Positions 8,817 through 18,159 of a stretch of 64,000 bases of DNA are shown here, piece after piece (position 1 is the first letter of the stretch; every line of letters begins with the position of its first letter). The stretch lies in the NCBI RefSeq assembly GCF_016863535.1, contig NZ_BOPB01000005.1, positions 186,001 through 250,000 on the forward strand, written 5' to 3'. This stretch comes from Micromonospora lutea. GTDB taxonomy: Bacteria > Actinomycetota > Actinomycetes > Mycobacteriales > Micromonosporaceae. The notes under the pieces are model-generated. The model saw only the letters and a list, made by a program, of their open reading frames with translations, had not been told where the DNA came from and made no database searches. The position numbers and the translations under genes were made by a program.

Positions 8817-9412
8817 CAGTGGACTCCCGCCTGTGCCGGGGCCGCGGCGGCCCTGGCCGAGCGGCCCTTGACCGAGTACCGGACGTCGACCCAGGTGGTC
8901 TCGTTGACCAGGTCGAGTCGCTGCACGGTGGCGACGTGCACGCGGCCGCCGAGCAGTTGCTCCAGTTGGGCGACGAGGGTCACGTGGTCGGTCACGGCCG
9001 AGTCGAGCACCATGATCTGGTGCCGGTAGTGGCGGAGCAACCGGGGATGGTCGCCCAGGAACATCACCACGACGATGAGGCCCATCAGCCCGGCGCTGAG
9101 CCAGATCGACGTGGTGCTCAACGCGCCGAGAATGCCCAGGGCCAACGCGGAAAAGTAGTAAGCGACCTCGTGCTGATCGAGCTCTGTCGACCGCAGGCGA
9201 ATGATCGACAGTACGCCGAACAGCGCCAGCCCGAGCCCGAGCCCCGCGCCGACGTTGCTGGCGCTGAGCGCGCTCGCCACCGCGAGGACACCAACGTTGA
9301 CGCCGAGGTAAGCGACGACGAGGTCGCGGCGGCGGTGTCTCGGGAAGTAGAGCCCGAAGACGAGCAGCACCACCGCGCCGATGTCGATCGCGAACAGGAT
9401 GAGCTGCGACAT
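8816..9412 (-). CDS. DUF4956 membrane protein
   Basis: 198 residues with about four hydrophobic segments in the first 120 residues, followed by a soluble C-terminal part. The conserved GVLSIIRLRSTEL-type loop matches DUF4956 proteins, which are repeatedly found beside VTC-domain and CotH genes. It is the first gene of the three-gene unit and has AGGAGG nine bases upstream of its ATG. Its function is not established; a membrane anchor or conduit for polyphosphate is a guess from context. Confidence 0.82.
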   Translation of the reverse strand: MSQLILFAIDIGAVVLLVFGLYFPRHRRRDLVVAYLGVNVGVLAVASALSASNVGAGLGLGLALFGVLSIIRLRSTELDQHEVAYYFSALALGILGALSTTSIWLSAGLMGLIVVVMFLGDHPRLLRHYRHQIMVLDSAVTDHVTLVAQLEQLLGGRVHVATVQRLDLVNETTWVDVRYSVKGRSARAAAAPAQAGVH

Positions 9413-9908
9413 CTGCTGTCTTCCTCCTGGGTCGCTGTCGCGCCGGTCCGGAACCGTCCCATCTCGTCGGCACGAGCTGCGGCCAGGTGACCAAACGCAA
9501 CCGAAAATCTCGGTAAACTTGCGGCAACTATTCCGAGAATATTGGCAGACCTATCGAACAGGGTCAATAACCTGCCGGTGGCAATCTGGACTTTTGGCGC
9601 GTCCGGCGCAACCGAGATCGGCCCACTCGCCGCAATGTCGCTGGTTGGCGCGGGTTTGCGGGGGACTGCGGGGGAGGGTCGGGCGCGGATCAACCTGAAG
9701 CGATGGACGACGCATCCGGTCGCCTCCCGCCGCGGTGGCGGCCGGCAGCCCCGGCGGCGGTTGGCCGGGTCGCTGCGGGTTGGTGGCCGATAATCACCGA
9801 AACCATATTGACATGTTTCGTCGTCCAGGCCGAAACTTGCCGGAGCTGGTCATCGATGTCCGTCGATCTGAACCTGCCACCTTCGCCGTCTGCCCGAAGA
9901 GGTCTTCA
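9413..9908. other. 496-bp divergent regulatory region between DUF4956 operon and CE15 gene
   Basis: I see no gene here. On the minus strand TTGACC (9567-9562), an 18-base spacer and AATATT (9543-9538) form a plausible promoter for the DUF4956-VTC-CotH unit. The segment 9500-9600 is A+T richer than its surroundings. The CE15-side operator and promoter are listed separately. The stretch 9610-9790 is G+C rich with no signal I can support. Confidence 0.5.
9798..9836 (+). promoter_or_regulatory. CGAAAC/GTTTCG inverted repeat around a TTGACA box, CE15 promoter
   Basis: CGAAAC (9798-9803) and GTTTCG (9815-9820) form an inverted repeat whose spacer contains a perfect -35 hexamer TTGACA (9808-9813). 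A third CGAAAC half-site follows at 9831-9836, in the -10 position. The sites resemble the CGAA/TTCG elements described for streptomycete xylanase promoters. A repressor bound here would cover the promoter. The similarity is from memory and the regulator is not in this window. Confidence 0.55.
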
Positions 9909-11612
9909 ATGATCACGATGCAGGGCCGTTCCCGGACTCGTTCGACGGCCGTCGTGCTGGCGGCGGTAACGGCACTCGCTCTCGCCGCGACGGCCTGGCT
10001 GGTGGCGCCGGCCGGTATGGCCCGGGCCACCGCCGGGCTCGCGGCCGTCTCGCCGGTGGAGGACGAGGGCTTCGACTGCCCGACATCGAACCCGAGTTCG
10101 CCCTCGTCGAATCCCAGGCTGCCCGATCCCTTCCGTAAGCTCGACGGGAGCCGGATCTCCACCAAGTCCGACTGGCGTTGCCAACGGGCCGAGACCAAGC
10201 ACCTCGCGCAACGGTACGTCTACGGGGAAAAGCCGGCGAAACCGCAGACCGTCAGCGGCACGGTCTCGAACACCGCCATCACGGTGAATGTGACCCACAA
10301 CGGCCGTACCGCGAGCTTCTCGGCTAGCGTGCAACTGCCCACCAGTGGCAGTGCACCGTATCCGGCCGTGGTCGTGCTGGGTGGATTCGGCGCGGACACC
10401 GCCACCATCAGGTCCGCCGGCGCTGCGGTGATCAGCTATGACCCGCTCGCGGTGGGGCGGGAAGGCACGCCCCGCAACAACAAGCAGGGCGCCTTCTACA
10501 ACATCTACGGCTCCTCCAGCGGAAGCGGGCTGCTGGTCGCCTGGGCCTGGGGCGTGAGTCGGATCATCGACGTCATCGAGCAGTCGGGCGGTGGCATCCT
10601 GCGCGCGGACGCGACCGGCGTCACGGGGTGCTCCCGCTACGGCAAGGGTGCCTTCGTGACCGGGGCGTTCGACCAGCGCATCGCGCTGACCATGCCCATT
10701 GAGTCGGGCAGCGCCGGTTCGCCGATCTTCCGTGGCATCCCTGGCGAGTCCGGTGCCCAACCGCTGAGCAGCGCCTACGGTGAGCAGCCGTGGTTGGGTG
10801 ACGCCTTCGGCTCGTACACCGGCAATCCGGCGAATCTGCCGATCGACACCCACCAGACGGTGGCCATGGTGGCTCCGCGGGGACTGTTCATCATGGACAA
10901 CCCGCACATCGACTGGCTGGCCGCGCGCTCTTCCAGCGTCGCGGCGTTGGCCGGCGCGGAGGTCTACCGGGCGCTCGGCGCAGGCGACAACATCAGTTAC
11001 TGGTCAGACGTCCAGGACGGCACGCACTGCGCCTCCCGGTCGGAGTGGCGTACCCCGTTGCAGCAGCACATCCAGAAATTCCTGCACAAGACGGGTAGCT
11101 CGGCGGGCGTCTTCCGGATCTCCAGCCGTAAGGCCGGCAACCTGTCCGAGTGGCGCGACTGGCAGACCCCGACCCTCGCCGACGGCCCGACCACCCCGCC
11201 GCCCACCACGCCGCCGCCCACCACGCCGCCGCCCACCACGCCGCCTCCGACGACGCCGCCCACCACCACCCCGCCGACGACGCCGCCCACCACTCCGCCG
11301 CCCACCACGCCTCCGGCCAGCGGTGCCTGCTCGGCGTCGGTGTCGGTCAACCAGTGGACGGGTGGCTTCGTCGCCACCGTACGGGTCACCGCCGGCTCGG
11401 CCCCGGTCAACCGCTGGGCGGTGGCCATGACACTGCCCTCCGGCGTCAGCGTCACCAACTCCTGGAACGCCGAGCGCAGCGGCTCCAGTGGCGCCGTCAC
11501 CTTCCGCAACGTCAGCTACAACGGGTCCATCGCGGCCGGACAGTCGACCGAGTTCGGTTTCCAGGGCACCGGCACCGCCAGCGGGATGACGCCCACCTGC
11601 ACCGCCGGCTAG
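9909..11612 (+). CDS. Secreted glucuronoyl esterase (CE15) with C-terminal CBM2
   Basis: 567 residues from ATG 9909 (GAGG upstream). A signal peptide (about 1-40) is followed by a CE15 alpha/beta-hydrolase domain. The CE15 nucleophile motif is GCSRYGKGA with Ser at 242, and DGTHC carries the likely catalytic His at 373. A repetitive PPTT linker (about 428-470) leads to a CBM2 (NQWTGGFVATVRV). CE15 enzymes cleave the ester between 4-O-methyl-glucuronate of xylan and lignin alcohols, so this protein would act outside the cell on lignin-carbohydrate bonds. It lies immediately upstream of a GH10 xylanase with a related operator, which fits joint action on glucuronoxylan. Confidence 0.9.
   Translation: MITMQGRSRTRSTAVVLAAVTALALAATAWLVAPAGMARATAGLAAVSPVEDEGFDCPTSNPSSPSSNPRLPDPFRKLDGSRISTKSDWRCQRAETKHLAQRYVYGEKPAKPQTVSGTVSNTAITVNVTHNGRTASFSASVQLPTSGSAPYPAVVVLGGFGADTATIRSAGAAVISYDPLAVGREGTPRNNKQGAFYNIYGSSSGSGLLVAWAWGVSRIIDVIEQSGGGILRADATGVTGCSRYGKGAFVTGAFDQRIALTMPIESGSAGSPIFRGIPGESGAQPLSSAYGEQPWLGDAFGSYTGNPANLPIDTHQTVAMVAPRGLFIMDNPHIDWLAARSSSVAALAGAEVYRALGAGDNISYWSDVQDGTHCASRSEWRTPLQQHIQKFLHKTGSSAGVFRISSRKAGNLSEWRDWQTPTLADGPTTPPPTTPPPTTPPPTTPPPTTPPTTTPPTTPPTTPPPTTPPASGACSASVSVNQWTGGFVATVRVTAGSAPVNRWAVAMTLPSGVSVTNSWNAERSGSSGAVTFRNVSYNGSIAAGQSTEFGFQGTGTASGMTPTCTAG
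11190..11312 (+). repeat. Minisatellite encoding the CE15 linker
   Basis: Tandem units of about 15 bp, CCGCCGCCCACCACG and variants, encode the PPPTT linker between the CE15 and CBM2 domains. It is closely similar, on the opposite strand, to the CotH linker tract, so the two could recombine or misassemble. Confidence 0.75.
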
Positions 11613-11673
11613 TTCCCGGCGTGGCGAGTCAGTCACCGGGCCCGGCGATGATCGCCGCCGCACCCGGTGACGC

Positions 11674-11735
11674 TCCGAAACTTCCGGGCAAAGTTTCGGA
11701 AATGATTGACGTGCGTGAAATCCCGCTGCAATACT
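11674..11735 (+). promoter_or_regulatory. Xylanase operator (perfect 10-bp inverted repeat) and promoter
   Basis: TCCGAAACTT (11674-11683) and AAGTTTCGGA (11691-11700) are exact reverse complements with a 7-base spacer. Six bases downstream is TTGACG (11706-11711), then 18 bases and AATACT (11730-11735), a good sigma-70-like promoter. The operator lies directly upstream of the -35 and shares the CGAAAC half-site with the CE15 promoter. Confidence 0.68.
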
Positions 11736-11747
11736 TCGGCCCAGTAA

Positions 11748-13229
<1,482 letters not shown>

Positions 13230-13243
13230 TCGAGCCGAGCACA

Positions 13244-13275
13244 CCGGCCGTGCGGGGTTCGCCCCGCACGGCCGG
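13244..13275 (+). terminator. Perfect 14-bp hairpin terminator with TTCG loop
   Basis: CCGGCCGTGCGGGG (13244-13257) pairs exactly with 13262-13275 around a TTCG tetraloop, 14 bases after the xylanase stop codon. Confidence 0.88.
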
Positions 13276-13611
13276 CCCTCGTTCGGTCACAGCGTCGTCG
13301 GCGCGCCCGGCGGCGACCTGGCATTCATTGACTGCCGTCTGTCTGTCGTCGTACCGTCGCAGCGTCAGCCATCGTTGATGGGCAGGGCGACCGAGCCGGC
13401 GCCGTGTCCGCCGGGCGACTTTCCAGGGCACGGTCGCCAGGCGCGATGGGCCGCGACGGCCGAGGCCAGCGCCGTTGGCACGGTCCGGCCACGCACACGC
13501 CGCTGCCGGCTGCCGCCTCCGTACGTGGTCACAACCTGCCTGGCAGGAATCGGTTGTGAGCGCGAACAGTCCCGGTCGCCCGGACGGCGGCCGGGACTGA
13601 AGGAGAGAGCA
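13276..13611 (+). promoter_or_regulatory. 336-bp upstream region of the GH12 endoglucanase with a promoter candidate
   Basis: There is no gene. TTGACT (13328-13333), an 18-base spacer and TACCGT (13352-13357) form a candidate promoter about 255 bases upstream of the ATG, which would give a long leader. No CGAAAC repeat like those of CE15 and GH10 was found, so GH12 may be controlled differently. GGAGAG just upstream of 13612 is the ribosome-binding site. Confidence 0.45.
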
Positions 13612-14778
13612 ATGGTGAAACGGAAGCGCATCGCCCTGCTCGCCGCCGCGGTGGCCAGCACCGTCGTCACCGCCGCCGTCGGAGTCGTTGTCGCGCACGC
13701 CGCAGGGGTGGGTTGCGCGGTGCGGTACGCGGTTTCCGCGCAGTGGCAAGGCGGCTTCAACGCCGACGTGACCATCACCAACCTCGGCGAGCCGGTGACG
13801 TCGTGGCGCCTGACCTGGGCGTACGCCGCCGGGCAGCGGGTGACGCAGGCGTGGAACGCCACAGTGACCCAGGACCTCGCGCAGGTGACCGCGGCGAACA
13901 TGCCGTACAACGGGACGATCGGCCTCAACGGCACCGCGAACTTCGGGTTCAGTGGCTCGTGGAGCGGCAGCAACCCGGTGCCGACCGTGTTCGCACTCAA
14001 CGGAGTCACCTGCACCGGCTCCAGCAACCCAGGTCCGACCCCGACGCCGAGCCGTACCACCCCTGGTCCCATACCCGACTGGCCGCCGGTCGGGCCGCTG
14101 TGCGACAGCAGTGACGTGATCGAGGTCGGCAGGTACTGGATTCCCAACAACCAGTGGGGTGCCGCCGACGCGACGGGCAGCCAGTGCATCTGGTCCCACG
14201 GCGGGCCCGGGAACCCCATCCGGTGGGGGACCAGCTACCACTGGAGCGGCGACCCGAGCAGCGTCAAGTCGTACGCGGCAGCGATCCTCGGCTGGCACTG
14301 GGGTTGGCGGCGATCGAACACGGGCCTACCGGTGCAGGTCTCGACCAACCGTGACGTCACCACCAACTGGCAGTTCACCGTCACCTCCAACGGCGTCTCG
14401 AACATGAATGTCGCGTACGACATGTGGTTCCACCCGATGGCCGACCCGGGCTCCGCGGACCAGCCCACCGACGAGTTGATGATCTGGCTCTACCGTTCCA
14501 ACGCGTCGCCCGCCGGTAGCCGCCAGGGCACCGTCACCATCGCCGGCACCACCTGGGAGGTCTGGCGTGGTTACGTGGGCACCTGGAACGTCTACTCCTA
14601 CGTGCGGACCAGCAACACCACGAGCGCGACCCTCAACATCCGCGACTTCACCAACGACGTGGTCTCCCGGGGCTGGATGAGCAGCTCGAAGTACCTGACC
14701 AGCGTCCAGGCGGGACCGGAGATCTTCACCGGCAGCGGCGAGGTCAACACGACGTTGTACCAGGTCACCGTCGGCTGA
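13612..14778 (+). CDS. Secreted GH12 endo-beta-1,4-glucanase with N-terminal CBM2
   Basis: 388 residues from ATG 13612, which sits behind GGAGAG and begins a clear signal peptide (about 1-31); upstream in-frame starts lack this. A CBM2 (about 33-135) with AQWQGGFNADVTITN is joined by a short linker to a GH12 catalytic domain (about 160-388). Expected GH12 features are NNQWGA, DELMIWLY (nucleophile E288), VWRGYVGTWNVYSYV and GPEIFTGSGEV (acid/base E370). It cleaves cellulose or mixed-linked and xyloglucan chains outside the cell. Unlike CotH, CE15 and GH10 in this island, its CBM2 is N-terminal, as in the metalloprotease. Confidence 0.95.
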   Translation: MVKRKRIALLAAAVASTVVTAAVGVVVAHAAGVGCAVRYAVSAQWQGGFNADVTITNLGEPVTSWRLTWAYAAGQRVTQAWNATVTQDLAQVTAANMPYNGTIGLNGTANFGFSGSWSGSNPVPTVFALNGVTCTGSSNPGPTPTPSRTTPGPIPDWPPVGPLCDSSDVIEVGRYWIPNNQWGAADATGSQCIWSHGGPGNPIRWGTSYHWSGDPSSVKSYAAAILGWHWGWRRSNTGLPVQVSTNRDVTTNWQFTVTSNGVSNMNVAYDMWFHPMADPGSADQPTDELMIWLYRSNASPAGSRQGTVTIAGTTWEVWRGYVGTWNVYSYVRTSNTTSATLNIRDFTNDVVSRGWMSSSKYLTSVQAGPEIFTGSGEVNTTLYQVTVG

Positions 14779-14951
14779 GCCGAGCCGGCCGGGTGTGATC
14801 GAAGGGCATCATTGACCGCTACCGTTAACACTCTTCAAGATTTGGCTGCTCGAGGAACCCAGCACCCGTAACGTCACGGCCGGTCATCGGCGGCTCAACA
14901 GCGACCGGTCGTGGCGGTGCGGCACCCTCACCTGCCTGGGGAAGGTCCTCG

Positions 14952-15224
14952 ATGTCCTCACCACGTCCCCGGCCGCGTTCGGCCCTGGCCGCCGGTCTGC
15001 TCACGCTGGTCACCGCCGGTGCCACCCTCGCCGTAGCCCCCACCGCCGCGCAGGCGGTCTGGCCCGGGCGAACAACGTCAAGGTCTCCATCGCCATCGGC
15101 GGCCAGCAAGGCCGTTCCCGGCGTGCCCTTCTACAGCCGGCTGGCTACTACACCTACTCCCAGTTCGACCGGGCGGCCGGCCAGTGAGCGCACTGGCCGG
15201 CCGAGCCATCATGACGTTGCGTGA
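14952..15224 (+). pseudogene. Remnant of a secreted enzyme gene (possibly GH18 chitinase)
   Basis: An intact signal peptide (about residues 1-35, ending AQA) behind GGGGAAGG is followed by frame-scrambled sequence. In the ATG frame GVPFYSR appears, while the +2 frame gives NNVKVSIAIGG and GYYTYSQFDRAAGQ then a stop. KVxIAIGG and VPFYSR resemble core strands of GH18 chitinases, which suggests an internally deleted, frameshifted gene; this assignment is weak. TTGACC (14812-14817) upstream could still be a promoter. A real 90-residue secreted peptide is the alternative. Confidence 0.45.
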
Positions 15225-15299
15225 CGGTGGTCGGTCTTCTGGCAGTTAGCTGACGGAACGTGAGGTCGCCGCCGACTCCCGGGTAGTGCTTCCACCGCC

Positions 15300-15420
15300 T
15301 TTGCTCTGCTTCAACCGACGCACAGGGGAGCTGAGCTGCGGCGATCCGGCGGTCAGAAACCAAGACAGTGCCCGCGTTCGACACCGAGGGTGACCGTTGC
15401 GTGGGTTGAAGCAGAGCAAA
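15300..15420. repeat. 121-bp dispersed intergenic element, copy A
   Basis: The ends are 23-bp inverted repeats with one mismatch, beginning TTTGCTCTGCTTCAAC (15300-15315) and mirrored at 15405-15420. A second copy of nearly equal length lies at 27331-27452 in opposite orientation; copy A's right end and copy B's left end agree over 32 of 33 bases. Both copies lie in gaps between convergently oriented genes. No ORF is credible inside. It could be a non-autonomous mobile element (MITE-like), a bidirectional terminator or a structured RNA. The rest of the 15225-15564 gap shows nothing else. Confidence 0.7.
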
Positions 15421-15564
15421 GCGCGACAGGGTACGAGGGGCGGGGGCGGCGGATGTTGCTGACCGTTACGGCTGCACCGGTCACGACCGCGGTCGTCGCC
15501 CGCGCGTTGAGAAGGTCGACGGCGGAGGCCGAACGGGACTGGGAGCGGCGGCGGGGAGGGCCGG

Positions 15565-16341
15565 CTACGCGGTCAGCATGTTGCGGGCCAGGGCGAGACC
15601 GCCGACCGTTTCCCGTAGCGCGGCGACGATCGATGTGTCGAGGCCGGGCCGCAGCCGGGTCACCGGCACCGAGATGCTCACCGCGTCGGCCGCGGGGGTC
15701 GCCAGTGGTACGGCCATCGCGAAGCACATGATGCCCTCGGCGTTCTCCTCGCGGTCGACGGCGTGGCCGGCCGTCCGCACGGCGGCCAGTGCGGCATGCA
15801 GGCCCTCGCGGTCGGTGATCGTGTGCGGGGTGAGTCGGGGCAGCGGCCAGGACAGCGTCCGGTCCACCTCGTGCTCGGGACGTTCGGCGAGCAGAGCCTT
15901 GCCGAGCGCGGTAGCGTGGGCCGGGAGCCGACGCCCGATGGCGCTGTAGAGGCGCAGCCGGTGGACCGACTCCCGTTTGGCGAGGTAGACAACCTGGTCG
16001 CCGTCGAGTCGACCGAGGTGAACGGCTTCGCCGAAGCGACGGGACAACTCGTCCAGAACGCCGGACAGCAGACCGACAAGGTCGTCCCCGTCGAGGTAGG
16101 CGGCACCTACCCGCAGGGCGCGCAGGCCGAGCCGGAACCGGGTGCCCGTCGCGTCGGTCCGCACCCAGCCGCGGCTGGTCAGCGTCCGTAGCAGGCCGTG
16201 CAGGCTGCTCTTCGGGATGCCGAGCGCACGGGCCAGATCACCCAGTGTCCAGGGGTGTGGCTGATCGGCGAGCAGTTCGAGCAGGTCGAGGGTGCGCCCG
16301 GCCGACTTGACGGGCTGGAAGTCGTCGGGCGCGGTGGACAC
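15565..16341 (-). CDS. IclR-family transcriptional regulator
   Basis: 258 residues. An N-terminal winged helix (about 10-70; WTLGDLARALGIPKSSLHGLLRTL) is followed by the IclR effector domain (about 80-250), with ATALGKALLAERP and an ENAEGIMCFAMAVPL stretch typical of the ligand pocket. It is divergent from the KDPG aldolase-KDG kinase genes, 46 bases apart, so it very likely controls them in response to KDG, KDPG or a uronate intermediate, like KdgR-type IclR regulators. The effector is inferred from context. Confidence 0.9.
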   Translation of the reverse strand: MSTAPDDFQPVKSAGRTLDLLELLADQPHPWTLGDLARALGIPKSSLHGLLRTLTSRGWVRTDATGTRFRLGLRALRVGAAYLDGDDLVGLLSGVLDELSRRFGEAVHLGRLDGDQVVYLAKRESVHRLRLYSAIGRRLPAHATALGKALLAERPEHEVDRTLSWPLPRLTPHTITDREGLHAALAAVRTAGHAVDREENAEGIMCFAMAVPLATPAADAVSISVPVTRLRPGLDTSIVAALRETVGGLALARNMLTA

Positions 16342-16387
16342 GGGGCCACTCTAGCGAAGGGCGTACGCCTCCAGTAAGGTCACGTAT
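16342..16387. promoter_or_regulatory. Divergent promoter with GGCGTACGCC palindrome
   Basis: The 46-bp gap between the IclR gene and the aldolase contains a perfect 10-bp palindrome GGCGTACGCC (16360-16369), a candidate IclR operator positioned to control both directions. The aldolase GTG follows a TAAGG ribosome-binding site. Confidence 0.45.
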
Positions 16388-17026
16388 GTGACCAACGTTC
16401 ATGACTCTGAACACCTCCCGGTTGGCCGGGTGCTGCCGGTGGTGGTGCTCGACGACGCACGACTCGCCGATCCGCTCGGGGACGCCCTGGTCAAGGGTGG
16501 CTTGACGGCGGTCGAGGTGACCCTGCGTACCGCTGCGGGGTTGGATGCCATCGCGGCGCTCGCCGCCCGCGGCGACCTGACCGTCGGCGCCGGCACGGTG
16601 CTCACCGTCGAGCAGGCCGAGCGGGCGATCGCGGCCGGTGCCCGGTTCGTGGTGACCCCCGGCTTCGCGCCGGCTGTGGTCCGCGCCTGCCAGCAGGCCG
16701 GCGTGCCGGTGGTGCCCGGTGCCGCCACCGCCACCGAGATCCAGATGGCTCTCGACGCCGGCCTGAACGTGGTCAAGTTCTTCCCCGCCCAGCAACTCGG
16801 CGGCGCAGCGATGATCAAGGCCCTCGCGGCACCGTTCCGCGACGTCCGGTTCATCCCCACCGGCGGCATCACCGCCGCGGTGATCGCGGACTATCTCGCC
16901 CTGCCAGCGGTCCTGGCAGTCGGGGCGAGCTGGATGGTCTCCGCCGATCTCATCGCGGGCGAGCAGTGGGACGAGATCACCGCCCGCACGCGGGAGGCGC
17001 TGACCGCCGCCGGAGGTGCGGCGTGA
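16388..17026 (+). CDS. eda: KDPG/KHG aldolase
   Basis: 212 residues from GTG 16388 (the overlapping ATG at 16386 meets an immediate stop). A class I aldolase of the KDPG/KHG family: VEVTLRT supplies the catalytic Glu, and VVKFFPAQ carries the Schiff-base Lys at 130; VGAGTVL, PGAATATE and PTGGI are phosphate-site loops. It splits 2-keto-3-deoxy-6-phosphogluconate into pyruvate and glyceraldehyde-3-phosphate. It overlaps the sugar kinase gene by four bases (GTGA), so kinase and aldolase are co-translated. Likely role: last step of uronate or other sugar-acid degradation. Confidence 0.92.
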   Translation: MTNVHDSEHLPVGRVLPVVVLDDARLADPLGDALVKGGLTAVEVTLRTAAGLDAIAALAARGDLTVGAGTVLTVEQAERAIAAGARFVVTPGFAPAVVRACQQAGVPVVPGAATATEIQMALDAGLNVVKFFPAQQLGGAAMIKALAAPFRDVRFIPTGGITAAVIADYLALPAVLAVGASWMVSADLIAGEQWDEITARTREALTAAGGAA

Positions 17027-18126
17027 GCGCGGTGAACCCCCGCCCGAAGGCCGACTGCCGCTACGACCTGGTCTCGCTCGGCGAGGTCATGCTGCGGCTC
17101 GACCCGGGAGAGGGCCGGGTCCGCACCGCTCGCCAGTTCCGGGTCTGGGAGGGCGGCGGCGAATACAACGTGGCCCGGGGCCTGCGCCGCTGCTTCGGCC
17201 TGCGCACCGCGGTCGTCACCGCGTTCGCCCGCAACGAGGTCGGTCTGCTGCTGGAGGACCTGATTCTGCAAGGCGGCGTCGACACCAGCTTCGTCACCTG
17301 GCTGCCGTACGACGGGATCGGCCGCACCGTCCGCAACGGTCTGAACTTCACCGAGCGTGGCTTCGGCGTCCGCGGCGCCGTCGGCACCTCCGACCGGGGC
17401 CACTCCGCCGCCAGCCAGCTCAAGCCGGACGACGTCGACTGGGACCACCTCTTCGGCACGCTCGGGGTGCGGTGGCTGCACACCGGCGGCATCTACGCCG
17501 CCCTCTCCGAGACCGCCGCGCGGACCGCCGAGGCCGCGATGACCGCTGCTCGCCGGCACGGCACCATCGTCTCGTACGACCTGAACTACCGGCCCAGTCT
17601 CTGGAATGCCGTCGGCGGCCAGGACCGCGCGCGAGAGGTGAACGCGCGACTCGCCCGCCTGGTGGATGTCATGATCGGCAACGAGGAGGACTTCACCGCC
17701 TGCCTCGGCTTCCCGGTGCCGGACACCGACATCCACAGTGGTGCGCTGGACGCCGGCAACTTCAAGGCGATGATCGAGGCGGTCGTGCGGGCGTACCCCA
17801 ACTTCAAGGTGGTGGCGACCACCCTGCGCGGCGTGCGCAGCGCGACCGTGAACGACTGGGGCGCCGTGGCCTGGGCCGGCGGCGCGTTCGCCGAGGCCAC
17901 CCACCGGCCCGGCCTGGAGATCCTCGACCGGGTCGGCGGCGGCGACAGTTTCGCCTCCGGGCTGATCTACGGCCTGCTCGAACGCGACGGTGACCTGGCG
18001 CTCGCGGTGGAGTACGGTGCCGCGCACGGTGCGCTGGCGATGACCACTCCGGGTGACACGTCGATGGCCAGCCTGGCCGAGGTGGAGGCGTTGGTGCGTG
18101 GAGCCGGTGCCCGCGTGCAACGCTGA
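17023..18126 (+). CDS. kdgK: PfkB-family 2-keto-3-deoxygluconate kinase
   Basis: 367 residues from GTG 17023, with GGAGG upstream. A PfkB ribokinase-like fold: the N-terminal GGGEYNVARGL sugar-binding motif and the C-terminal anion-hole/catalytic motif DRVGGGDSFASGL (catalytic Asp in GGGD). Pairing with KDPG aldolase and an IclR regulator makes KDG the likely substrate, giving KDPG for the upstream-encoded aldolase. With the secreted glucuronoyl esterase and xylanase nearby, the uronate released from glucuronoxylan is a plausible carbon source; dehydratase or isomerase genes are not in the window. Confidence 0.88.
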   Translation: MSAVNPRPKADCRYDLVSLGEVMLRLDPGEGRVRTARQFRVWEGGGEYNVARGLRRCFGLRTAVVTAFARNEVGLLLEDLILQGGVDTSFVTWLPYDGIGRTVRNGLNFTERGFGVRGAVGTSDRGHSAASQLKPDDVDWDHLFGTLGVRWLHTGGIYAALSETAARTAEAAMTAARRHGTIVSYDLNYRPSLWNAVGGQDRAREVNARLARLVDVMIGNEEDFTACLGFPVPDTDIHSGALDAGNFKAMIEAVVRAYPNFKVVATTLRGVRSATVNDWGAVAWAGGAFAEATHRPGLEILDRVGGGDSFASGLIYGLLERDGDLALAVEYGAAHGALAMTTPGDTSMASLAEVEALVRGAGARVQR

Positions 18127-18159
18127 GCCCGAAGGTGCCGCAGTGGCCGGAGCCGGGCG

